Shown piece after piece: positions 1 through 5,623 of a stretch of 5,964 nucleotides of DNA. Source of the DNA: Clostridiales bacterium UBA1389. Its GTDB lineage: Bacteria; Bacillota; Clostridia; Oscillospirales; CAG-382. Location of the stretch: NCBI GenBank assembly GCA_002305335.1, contig DBQR01000051.1, positions 1 through 5,964 on the forward strand. The letters are read 5' to 3'. The position numbers were made by a program, and so were the translations under genes. A model generated the notes under the pieces. It was not told where the DNA came from, made no database searches, and saw only the letters and a program-made list of their open reading frames with translations. Within the stretch, counting starts at the first letter, position 1, and each line of letters starts with the position of its first letter.

Positions 1-29
1 GAACGCACTTTTTTGATATTTATTATTGT

Positions 30-1583
30 TTAATCTCCGTAATATGCGGCGATAACGTCTTCCAGGTCCATCTGGGCGGCTTCTTCGATGGCATCGTACC
101 TTGAAGCGAAGGTGCCCGCAGGGTCCCTCATAATCTGCTGGAGCATCCAGGGAATGCCGGAACCGCTGGAGGAACCTATATTATAAATAATGCCGAAGTC
201 GCAGCCTCTGGTGTTCAATATAAGCTGAAGCATATCAATGGATTCCTCGTCCCTTGCCTTCTGATAGGTGAGGGTACGCTGTTCATATTCAAAGGCTACC
301 GTGCTGACGGAATAATAACCCATCACATCAAGGACAGCTCCCGCAAAATAGGCATTGTCCTCGTCAAGAGTTATGGGAACGGCAAAGGCGTTGCCCGTCC
401 AGGGATTTATAAGGGAATAGTAGGAATCCTGATCCTCGTCGTATTTGGGGGTGGGGAGAACGCCGAAGTCGTCATCCATTGCGGAAAAGTAGTGCATAAA
501 GGCCATATTGTCGGAGAAAAACAGTACCCTGCCTTCGATAAAGGCCTTGCCCGTGCATTCGTAGGTGGGTTCGTTTGCATCCCCGAAAAAGTCGTTCGCC
601 GAAATATAATGGGTTCTGTCCCGGAACATATCATACATCTTTTCGGCTACGTTGGTCGAACGGGGGTTGTAGAAGGTAAGCCTGAGAGTGCCTTCCGAAC
701 TGGGGGAAACAATCCTTTCGCCGGAGCCGAAAAAGAAGTTCCATGTATCGTCGGCTTGTCCCGCCCAGCCCACTTTGTCATTATAATTGATAATTCCGTT
801 ATCGTCCATATCGATGCTTAGCATCTTGGCGTACTCATAAGCCTTGTCAAAGGTCCACTTGTAATCCTTCACCAGCTCATAAAGGTCAGAGGCCTTGATG
901 CCCAAGTCGGCGGCAAGCTTTTTGTTGAAATAGACCACCGGCGTGGCGTTTTTGTTTATTATGCCTATGTCCCCTAAGGTGAAGTACAGACAGTTGTTAA
1001 CCGTCATGGACTGATTGAAGGACTGGTCCCACCATTCGTTCTCGGTGTTCAATGAGGGAATTTCCTTAAGGTTTATAAAGATGTCTTCAGCCGCAAGGGT
1101 GCCGCAGTCGTATATGGAGGGGGTGCAGACGTCAAAGGTGTGGCTGCTGCCGGCAATTTCCTGCCTTATGTATGTGAGCATCTTGTCTCCCACCCGTCCC
1201 GATTCCACCATCTTTTCCTTAATCACCACTTTGAGGTGTTCCTCGGTAAGGCGGTTTCGCTGTTCAATGGCTTCGTTTACCGCTTCGGTAAGCCAGGACC
1301 GGCTGTCATCCGTCAGTTCCGAAGGAAGTATTTCGGAAATGGTGTCGGAAGTGCCGATGGAAAGAACTATAAATTCCCTGCCGCCGAAATCCTCATATAC
1401 AATGTCCGGAGGAGTGGATTCCTCACTTGAGGATTCTGTGTTGCTTTCCTCCGCCGTTTCATCACCGGAGTTTACGGCGGTTGAGGAGGTCTGGTTTGAG
1501 TTATCCTCCCCACCTTCTGTGCAGGAGGCCAAAGCCGTTAAGAATATAGCCAGCACGAAAATGAATATTAAAACTTTTTTCAT
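30..1583 (-). CDS. Extracellular solute-binding lipoprotein (ABC transporter type, family 1-like)
   Basis: This 517-residue protein is probably the substrate-capturing lipoprotein of an ABC importer, anchored on the outer face of the cell membrane. Residues 1-20 are a signal peptide (MKK, then a hydrophobic core) ending in the lipobox LASC, with Cys21 as the lipidated residue. Residues 22-60 are a Ser/Thr/Glu/Asn-rich linker. The rest looks like a type I periplasmic-binding fold, including a GVLPTPKYDE segment (374-383) typical of clostridial family 1 (sugar-type) binding proteins. Residues 258-269 form an EF-hand-like loop with D258, D260, N262, N266 and D269. I chose ATG at 1583 because GAAAGGTG (1590-1597) lies at normal spacing; in-frame ATG 1589 and GTG 1592 lie inside or against that site. 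It is the last visible gene of a three-gene operon, starting 16 nt after the zinc-ribbon gene. No permease is visible, so the ligand is unknown. The general class is fairly sure and the sugar assignment is not. Confidence 0.85.
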   Translation of the reverse strand: MKKVLIFIFVLAIFLTALASCTEGGEDNSNQTSSTAVNSGDETAEESNTESSSEESTPPDIVYEDFGGREFIVLSIGTSDTISEILPSELTDDSRSWLTEAVNEAIEQRNRLTEEHLKVVIKEKMVESGRVGDKMLTYIRQEIAGSSHTFDVCTPSIYDCGTLAAEDIFINLKEIPSLNTENEWWDQSFNQSMTVNNCLYFTLGDIGIINKNATPVVYFNKKLAADLGIKASDLYELVKDYKWTFDKAYEYAKMLSIDMDDNGIINYNDKVGWAGQADDTWNFFFGSGERIVSPSSEGTLRLTFYNPRSTNVAEKMYDMFRDRTHYISANDFFGDANEPTYECTGKAFIEGRVLFFSDNMAFMHYFSAMDDDFGVLPTPKYDEDQDSYYSLINPWTGNAFAVPITLDEDNAYFAGAVLDVMGYYSVSTVAFEYEQRTLTYQKARDEESIDMLQLILNTRGCDFGIIYNIGSSSGSGIPWMLQQIMRDPAGTFASRYDAIEEAAQMDLEDVIAAYYGD

Positions 1584-1589
1584 AGGCAT

Positions 1590-1597
1590 CACCTTTC
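1590..1597 (-). promoter_or_regulatory. Ribosome binding site of the solute-binding lipoprotein gene
   Basis: GAAAGGTG lies between the stop codon of the zinc-ribbon gene (1600-1602) and the ATG at 1583. It is the reason for choosing that ATG over GTG 1592 and ATG 1589, which overlap or abut it. Confidence 0.7.
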
Positions 1598-1599
1598 GT

Positions 1600-2604
1600 T
1601 TATTTTTTTATGTTGCTAAGTAAAAATATCAACAGGTAAATTACCGCAAAAACAAGAATTATTTTTGGGATTATAAGCTTTTGCTTCCATTCGTTCTTCC
1701 GTTCCTGTTCGGCAAGATTCCTGACAACCTTTTCGTATTCCTCTATCTTTTTCTGTATGTCCTCCTTGGTTTCCCATACTTCGCAATTCTTGAATTTGGC
1801 TTTATCCCGTAAATTCACGTCGCTTTCCCGTTTGAGTTCCACAACCTTGCTGTCGAGATTTTCCGGGGTTATGGTTTCAAGCTGCCAGTCCCTGTCCCTT
1901 TCGCAGACCCGGCATTTTTCGTCGGCGGCAAGATTTTTTGCCCCGCAGCAGCACAGCCAGGCGTTTTGTCCCTTCTGGGGGAGCACCTTTGTGGGGTGGT
2001 ATTCCTCCGCCCGGTTGTATATATTCAGCCTTGCTAAAGCATACTGCTTTTCGTAATCCAGTTCGTTGATCCGCTTGTACTTATTGGTAACGGTTATATG
2101 CAGATTTTCGGTACCGGCGTCGGAATAGGTCACCGAGGTTATTTCCAGCTCGATCTTTTTAAAATAGGCTTCGGGGATTTTAATATATGCCATCTTGCCG
2201 AAGGATTCGAGGATTTCGATATTTTCCGATTCGTTCTTTCTGTTAAACAGCTTTTCGAAAAGCTTTTTCTTCCGTTCACCGGGCTTGGTACGCAATCCCA
2301 GGGTGTAGTCCTCATAGGAGTAGGTGAAGGGGATTTTAATATAGGGTACGGAGGAATCCCGATACAAAAACAGCCTTATATCAAAACTTCGAATGCTGCG
2401 CTCGGACATATTCCGGAAGGTAAAGGTTACGAAAAATTCGTTTGATTCGGTGTCGGCCACCACATATCCTTCCAGCACCTGTATCGGGGAGTTTTCGATT
2501 AACCCGGAAAAATCGAAATATTCCACAACCCGTATTAGTCTTTGCCGGTCTTTTTTCAGCTTTCTTTTCTTCTGCCTTACCGTTTGAGTATTTATGTCAA
2601 TCAC
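1600..2604 (-). CDS. Unrecognised zinc-ribbon protein with C-terminal membrane anchor
   Basis: I do not recognise this 334-residue protein as a named family. In order, it shows a very basic N-terminus (residues 9-25); a beta-rich region of about 150 residues (31-180), which could be an immunoglobulin-like or sandwich fold; a zinc-ribbon knuckle W216-L-C218-C-C220 ... C231-R-V-C234; a charged, probably coiled-coil stretch (280-308); and one hydrophobic helix (311-331) followed by NIKK. There is no signal peptide, so the bulk should be cytoplasmic, held to the membrane by its tail. A regulatory or scaffold role is possible, but nothing in the sequence states a reaction. It sits between the M55 peptidase (17 nt away) and the lipoprotein (16 nt away), so it is co-transcribed with both. 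The start is unsure: GTG 2604 is the only standard start codon in the open stretch upstream of the fold, yet GGGAA directly abuts it. ATT 2601 or ATA 2595 would be better spaced but are rare starts. Confidence 0.8.
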   Translation of the reverse strand: MIDINTQTVRQKKRKLKKDRQRLIRVVEYFDFSGLIENSPIQVLEGYVVADTESNEFFVTFTFRNMSERSIRSFDIRLFLYRDSSVPYIKIPFTYSYEDYTLGLRTKPGERKKKLFEKLFNRKNESENIEILESFGKMAYIKIPEAYFKKIELEITSVTYSDAGTENLHITVTNKYKRINELDYEKQYALARLNIYNRAEEYHPTKVLPQKGQNAWLCCCGAKNLAADEKCRVCERDRDWQLETITPENLDSKVVELKRESDVNLRDKAKFKNCEVWETKEDIQKKIEEYEKVVRNLAEQERKNEWKQKLIIPKIILVFAVIYLLIFLLSNIKK

Positions 2605-2621
2605 TTCCCGATAACGAAAAT

Positions 2622-3431
2622 TTAAAAAATATCCTCCGGTCTGTTAAGGCGGCCTTTCAGGGTATAGGCGTCCGCCCTTTCAAAGGGTCTGCCGTCGAAG
2701 GATACCAGCTTAGTGGATTCGGCGTATTCTATCCGCTTGAACCTTACCTCATATTCGAAGGGAGAGGGCAGGGTGAAGGGTTTAAAGGTATCTATTATAC
2801 TTAGCGCTTTTTTAACTTCGTTGTAAATCTCGTCGCAGACCGGAGCGGGGTGCTTTGAAACGCAGCAGTTCCACGCCAGCGAGGTTTTGGTTATAACCGA
2901 AGGCAGATTTTCCCCGAAGGTTTCTTTTGCCTGGGATACGCAGATATTGTCGGAGGAAACGAAAATTACGGGGACACCGTTGTTTCCGGCAATGGCAGCG
3001 TCAATCTGAAGTTCCCCCACTTCCCTTCCGTTTATCTTCTGGTACTGGTAGGTGGCGGAAGAGTACACATGGGCAAGGACGGCGTCCTTGGTGTCATAGG
3101 CATGATAACCTATAAACAAAACCCCGTCAAAGCCGGTGTCGATTAGGGGGAAGCGCTGGCGGTTGCCGGCTCCCATAACGATTTTAACCCGGTTGTCAAG
3201 GGAATCGTAGTCAAGGTTGTAGCCCTTGCAGTGGTTGTCCCAGACCCAGATTTCCGAAGCCCCCCCGTCGAACAGGGCTTTGGCGGCGGCGTTTGCCTCC
3301 CTTGTCGCCTGCTTTTTGGCGTAAATATAGCCCGGTGTATCAAGGGCAAGGCCTTTGCCGTATTCCCCGATAACGCAGGCAATCCCTTCAAGGTCAACCG
3401 CAATGTAAAACCTGCCACCCTTTTTAAACAT
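2622..3431 (-). CDS. dppA: M55 family D-aminopeptidase (DppA-like)
   Basis: This 269-residue protein is a metallopeptidase of family M55, whose type member, B. subtilis DppA, is a zinc-dependent D-aminopeptidase acting on D-amino-acid peptides such as those from cell-wall turnover. The DppA active-site pattern can be read directly: D13 and E15 in VDLEGI, H67 in DNHCKG, H110 in GYH, H121 in AHVYSS (the position of the catalytic His115 in DppA) and E140 in VGELQID. The spacings match DppA within a residue. Length is close to the family's roughly 270. There is no signal peptide, so it is cytoplasmic. The frame is open up to 3506, but that extension covers the promoter; ATG 3431 has GAAGGGGGA (3438-3446) at ideal spacing and places the VDLEG strand near the N-terminus as in the family. 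It is the first gene of the minus-strand operon. The symbol is by family resemblance; the exact substrate is not shown. Confidence 0.9.
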   Translation of the reverse strand: MFKKGGRFYIAVDLEGIACVIGEYGKGLALDTPGYIYAKKQATREANAAAKALFDGGASEIWVWDNHCKGYNLDYDSLDNRVKIVMGAGNRQRFPLIDTGFDGVLFIGYHAYDTKDAVLAHVYSSATYQYQKINGREVGELQIDAAIAGNNGVPVIFVSSDNICVSQAKETFGENLPSVITKTSLAWNCCVSKHPAPVCDEIYNEVKKALSIIDTFKPFTLPSPFEYEVRFKRIEYAESTKLVSFDGRPFERADAYTLKGRLNRPEDIF

Positions 3432-3437
3432 AACCTG

Positions 3438-3446
3438 TCCCCCTTC
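3438..3446 (-). promoter_or_regulatory. Ribosome binding site fixing the M55 peptidase start
   Basis: GAAGGGGGA lies about 7 nt upstream of ATG 3431. The longer open frame to 3506 has no comparable site and would begin inside the -35 element, so the short form is preferred. Confidence 0.75.
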
Positions 3447-3477
3447 AATCATATGCAAAATATCAAATGATGAGTAA

Positions 3478-3506
3478 ATTATAACACGCTTTTTATATGT
3501 TTTCAA
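3478..3506 (-). promoter_or_regulatory. Sigma-A type promoter of the peptidase/zinc-ribbon/lipoprotein operon
   Basis: On the minus strand, -35 TTGAAA (3501-3506), a 17-bp spacer and -10 TATAAT (3478-3483) are present, with TGT just before the -10 making an extended -10. Transcription should start near 3471, leaving a leader of about 40 nt before ATG 3431. It is the only convincing promoter for the three minus-strand genes. Confidence 0.75.
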
Positions 3507-3534
3507 TATATATTTGACCTTTTTATTCTTTTCG

Positions 3535-3563
3535 TTGCATTTCTCTAAAATTTTGTATATAAT
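3535..3563 (+). promoter_or_regulatory. Promoter of the HAD-IIA phosphatase gene
   Basis: TTGCAT (3535-3540), a 17-bp spacer and TATAAT (3558-3563) are present. The -35 matches consensus in only half its positions but the -10 is perfect. The start should lie near 3570, giving a leader of about 22 nt. It is divergent from the operon promoter, with 28 bp between the two -35 boxes. Confidence 0.6.
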
Positions 3564-3592
3564 AACTATAACAACAGAGACATGAGGTTGAA

Positions 3593-4375
3593 ATGGAAGG
3601 ACTACTTTCTGAAAAAAAGCTGTTTATACTTGATATGGACGGCACCATTTACCTTGACGAAACGCCGATAGACGGTGCAAGGGAATTTATTGCCTATGCC
3701 AAAGCAAAGGGCAAAAGAATTATTTATTTTACAAACAACGCTTCCAAAAGCATTGAAATGTATTATGAAAAGCTTAACCGCCTGGGCTTTGACGTGTCCG
3801 AGGGGGAGGTTATATCATCCGCCGACGTTACCATCGACTTTTTGAACAGAAACCATAAAAATCAGAAGGTTTATCTTGTGGGCACCCCGGCACTGGAAAA
3901 ATCCTTTACCGACGGCGGAATAAACCTGAGCGACGGTACGGAAGCGGATATTGTAGTCGTTTCCTTCGACACCACCCTGACATATGAGAAGCTTAAAAAA
4001 GCCTGCCGGCTGATTGACAACGGGGCAATTTTTTATTCCACCCATCCCGACTTCGTGTGCCCGGTAAAGGAGGGATTTATCCCCGACAGCGGCGCTATCT
4101 GCGCCCTGGTAACGGCGGCAACCGGTAAAATTCCCAGGTATTTCGGCAAGCCTTATCTTGAAACGGCGGAATTTCTCGTCAATGCCGCGGGAGTGGATTT
4201 CAAGTCGTCGGCGGTTGTGGGCGACCGGCTTTACACTGATATCGCATTGGGAAAAAACAATAATATTACATCTATTATGGTTTTATCCGGCGAAACGAAA
4301 GAAATAGACATAACCGACCAGAATAGGCCGGATATCGTTGTCGAAAATATAGGAAATTTGATTAAAGAACTTTAA
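3593..4375 (+). CDS. HAD superfamily subfamily IIA hydrolase, NagD-like phosphatase
   Basis: This 260-residue cytoplasmic phosphatase belongs to the haloacid dehalogenase superfamily. All four HAD motifs are visible: motif I D14-M-D16-G-T18 (D14 the nucleophile, D16 the acid/base), motif II T47-N-N, motif III K186 in GKPYLET, and motif IV V-V-G-D211-R-L-Y-T-D216 (magnesium ligands). FTNNAS after motif I and the cap segment around STHPDFVCP (149-157) are typical of subfamily IIA (NagD, 4-nitrophenylphosphatase and phosphoglycolate-phosphatase-like enzymes). Length fits the family. ATG 3593 is supported by GAGG (3584-3587) five nt upstream. The gene stands alone, divergent from the M55 operon and upstream of the AbrB-like gene, which has its own promoter. 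Subfamily IIA members often dephosphorylate sugar or nucleotide phosphates; the natural substrate cannot be told from sequence, so I give no symbol. Confidence 0.9.
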   Translation: MEGLLSEKKLFILDMDGTIYLDETPIDGAREFIAYAKAKGKRIIYFTNNASKSIEMYYEKLNRLGFDVSEGEVISSADVTIDFLNRNHKNQKVYLVGTPALEKSFTDGGINLSDGTEADIVVVSFDTTLTYEKLKKACRLIDNGAIFYSTHPDFVCPVKEGFIPDSGAICALVTAATGKIPRYFGKPYLETAEFLVNAAGVDFKSSAVVGDRLYTDIALGKNNNITSIMVLSGETKEIDITDQNRPDIVVENIGNLIKEL

Positions 4376-4380
4376 TTTTT
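4361..4380 (+). terminator. Possible weak AT-rich terminator overlapping the phosphatase stop
   Basis: The inverted repeat ATTAAAG-AA-CTTTAAT (4361-4376) spans the TAA stop at 4373-4375 and runs into a T-tract broken by GA. The stem is almost all A-T, so it would be a poor terminator, and readthrough into the AbrB-like gene is likely. Confidence 0.3.
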
Positions 4381-4390
4381 GATTTTTCTA

Positions 4391-4419
4391 TTGACACATA
4401 ATGCCTTTAATGCTATAAT
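4391..4419 (+). promoter_or_regulatory. Full-consensus promoter of the AbrB-like regulator
   Basis: TTGACA (4391-4396), a 17-bp spacer and TATAAT (4414-4419) are all exact consensus, and TGC at 4411-4413 adds an extended -10. Transcription should start near 4426, about 29 nt before ATG 4455. This is the strongest promoter in the window and suggests constitutive transcription unless a repressor acts on it. Confidence 0.85.
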
Positions 4420-4424
4420 TTTGC

Positions 4425-4438
4425 AAGTAGAAATACTT
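4425..4438 (+). promoter_or_regulatory. Small inverted repeat at the regulator's transcription start
   Basis: AAGTA-GAAA-TACTT forms five base pairs around a GAAA (GNRA-type) tetraloop at the predicted 5' end of the mRNA. It could be a 5' stabilising hairpin or a repressor site over the start point. It is short and could be chance. Confidence 0.25.
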
Positions 4439-4454
4439 TTACGGAGGACTGTCT

Positions 4455-4697
4455 ATGAAATCATCTGGCTATGTCAGGAAGCTCGACATGCTTGGACGGC
4501 TTGTAGTTCCTATGGAAATACGCAAGCAGCTGTCCATCAACGAGAATGATAAGCTCGAATTCTTCACCGAGAACGATTCGATCATTATCAAAAAGTTCAT
4601 TCCTGTATGCGAATTTTGCGGAAGCCCCGACGATCTGGAAACCTACCGCGAAAAGCCCGTATGCAAGAACTGTCTTGCTGAGCTTAAGAATCTGTAA
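4455..4697 (+). CDS. AbrB-family transition-state type regulator with C-terminal Cys4 zinc knuckle
   Basis: This 80-residue DNA-binding protein belongs to the AbrB/SpoVT family. Residues 1-47 are a swapped-hairpin AbrB domain, with R8, K9, R15, R23 and K24 in the places where B. subtilis AbrB has its DNA-contacting basic residues, and the family's GR-(V/L)-V-x-P core at 14-19. The C-terminal part replaces the AbrB multimerisation domain with a four-cysteine knuckle, C52-x2-C55 ... C70-x2-C73, which probably binds zinc. This short form is common in Clostridia. AbrB proteins act as dimers or tetramers on AT-rich DNA to repress stationary-phase and other genes; this one's targets are not visible. 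GGAGG (4443-4447) lies 7 nt upstream of ATG 4455. It has its own full-consensus promoter and a strong terminator 7 nt after its stop, so it forms a single-gene unit. I give no symbol because orthology to abrB is unproven. Confidence 0.9.
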   Translation: MKSSGYVRKLDMLGRLVVPMEIRKQLSINENDKLEFFTENDSIIIKKFIPVCEFCGSPDDLETYREKPVCKNCLAELKNL

Positions 4698-4703
4698 GCA
4701 GCC

Positions 4704-4744
4704 AAAAAATAACGCCTTGAGTAAGCCTCAGGGCGTTATTTTTT
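4704..4744. terminator. Bidirectional rho-independent terminator between convergent genes
   Basis: The 18-nt left arm AAAAAATAACGCCTTGAG (4704-4721) pairs with 4727-4744 with only one G-U wobble, around the 5-nt loop TAAGC. The T-tract at 4739-4744 terminates plus-strand transcripts of the AbrB-like gene. The A-tract at 4704-4709 gives the T-tract for minus-strand transcripts of the membrane-protein gene that ends at 4753. Confidence 0.9.
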
Positions 4745-4752
4745 CGTTTTGA

Positions 4753-5550
4753 TTAAAAGTACCATACCTGACTCATTTCGCTGTTGTACATGAATAAGCT
4801 GACCGTAAACAAGCCGTTGGCGATAATTCCCGTTATGCTGTTTATCAATGTGATGGCGCTAAGTTCCGTTTTAAATATGGAAAAAAGCTCGGTTACAACT
4901 ACAAAAATAAGCATTATCGCAATGATAATCGGGATTTTTCCCATAGAGATACCGTATTTTATGGATTTTGTAACCTTTCTTATCCCTAACAGGATAGCTG
5001 TGAAGACCAGCTCGATAATGAGAACCATAATGAATATAACAACTTTAAGTATTGTCAAAAAGCCCGGGTCGGACAATCTTTCCTTTACTTCCGCAGGAAT
5101 TTCATAGGAATTCTGTTCCAGCGCATTAATAATACTCTGAACGGTGTCGATTTTCAGGACGAAAATAAGTGCCAGTCCCACTAACGCTATCAATACCGCT
5201 TCTACCATATGAGTATAAAAAACTATTTTTAGCCCCGTGGGTTTAACCCCGCTATATTTTTGGGTGCGGCAGGAGAAGTAAAACGTTAAAAGGCCTGCAA
5301 AGATCAGTGCGGAAAATACAATGAATATTATTGATTCGGGTTGAAACCGGGTATCCGTCGTTTGACCGGTGCCGGGTGAAATTCCCGATTGAATTAAAAA
5401 GCTGAAAAACGTATTCAGCCCGTAAAAAATTACTGCCCCTAAAAAAAAGGAATTCTGTCCCGCTTTTTTAATAGCGGCGATGGTCATATTGTCACCGCAG
5501 AGTTCGGGATTCAGCAGGATATTACTGCCGTTTGGCTTTGCGTTGTTCAT
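4753..5550 (-). CDS. Multi-spanning membrane protein of unknown function
   Basis: I do not recognise a named family in this 265-residue protein. About six hydrophobic helices can be read, near residues 34-54, 73-93, 115-133, 164-190, 203-225 and 235-255. A polar N-terminus of about 30 residues precedes the first, and a polar loop (134-163) containing the motif EIPAEVKERLSD lies between helices three and four. No transporter or enzyme motif is visible; it may be a small integral membrane protein of the kind scattered in clostridial genomes. The start is uncertain. ATG 5550 has AAGGCGGT (5556-5563) upstream, but an overlapping promoter-like TATAAT directly abuts this ATG. ATG 5487 (residue 22), with CGGTGA just before it, would still keep every membrane helix. 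The gene is convergent with the AbrB-like gene and isolated from the surface-protein gene by a terminator. Confidence 0.8.
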   Translation of the reverse strand: MNNAKPNGSNILLNPELCGDNMTIAAIKKAGQNSFFLGAVIFYGLNTFFSFLIQSGISPGTGQTTDTRFQPESIIFIVFSALIFAGLLTFYFSCRTQKYSGVKPTGLKIVFYTHMVEAVLIALVGLALIFVLKIDTVQSIINALEQNSYEIPAEVKERLSDPGFLTILKVVIFIMVLIIELVFTAILLGIRKVTKSIKYGISMGKIPIIIAIMLIFVVVTELFSIFKTELSAITLINSITGIIANGLFTVSLFMYNSEMSQVWYF

Positions 5551-5579
5551 ATTATACCGCCTTAGCTAAAATTGTACAA
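5551..5579 (-). promoter_or_regulatory. Possible promoter overlapping the membrane-protein gene's start
   Basis: On the minus strand, TTGTAC (5574-5579), a 17-bp spacer and TATAAT (5551-5556) are present, directly after the terminator hairpin. Transcription would begin near 5544, just inside the open frame starting at 5550, which would favour the downstream ATG at 5487. The -10 is perfect and the -35 is partial. Confidence 0.5.
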
Positions 5580-5609
5580 AAGGCCTCCGTTTTTACGCGG
5601 AGGCCTTTT
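5578..5609 (-). terminator. Terminator of the surface-protein gene
   Basis: AAAAGGCCTCCG (5578-5589) pairs perfectly with CGGAGGCCTTTT (5598-5609) around an 8-nt loop, 14 nt past the stop of the surface-protein gene. The minus-strand transcript ends in TTTT then GTACAATTTT. It also carries a T-tract on the plus strand, but no plus-strand gene is near. Confidence 0.85.
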
Positions 5610-5623
5610 TGATTACGAAAAAT

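Noticed and set aside
1..29. Possible terminator or next gene after the lipoprotein
   Set aside because: The 29 bases are AT-rich with no hairpin and no readable start, so whether the operon continues cannot be told.
1015..1623. Plus-strand open frame of 202 residues antisense to the lipoprotein gene
   Set aside because: It is the complementary shadow of the signal peptide and linker region, with Ser-rich low-complexity translation and no start signals or family match.
2442..2804. Plus-strand open frame spanning the peptidase/zinc-ribbon junction
   Set aside because: It is antisense to two well-supported genes and has no recognisable domain or ribosome site.
3432..3506. Longer peptidase start giving 25 extra N-terminal residues
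   Set aside because: The extension overlaps the -10 and -35 elements and has no good ribosome site; the M55 fold begins just after ATG 3431.
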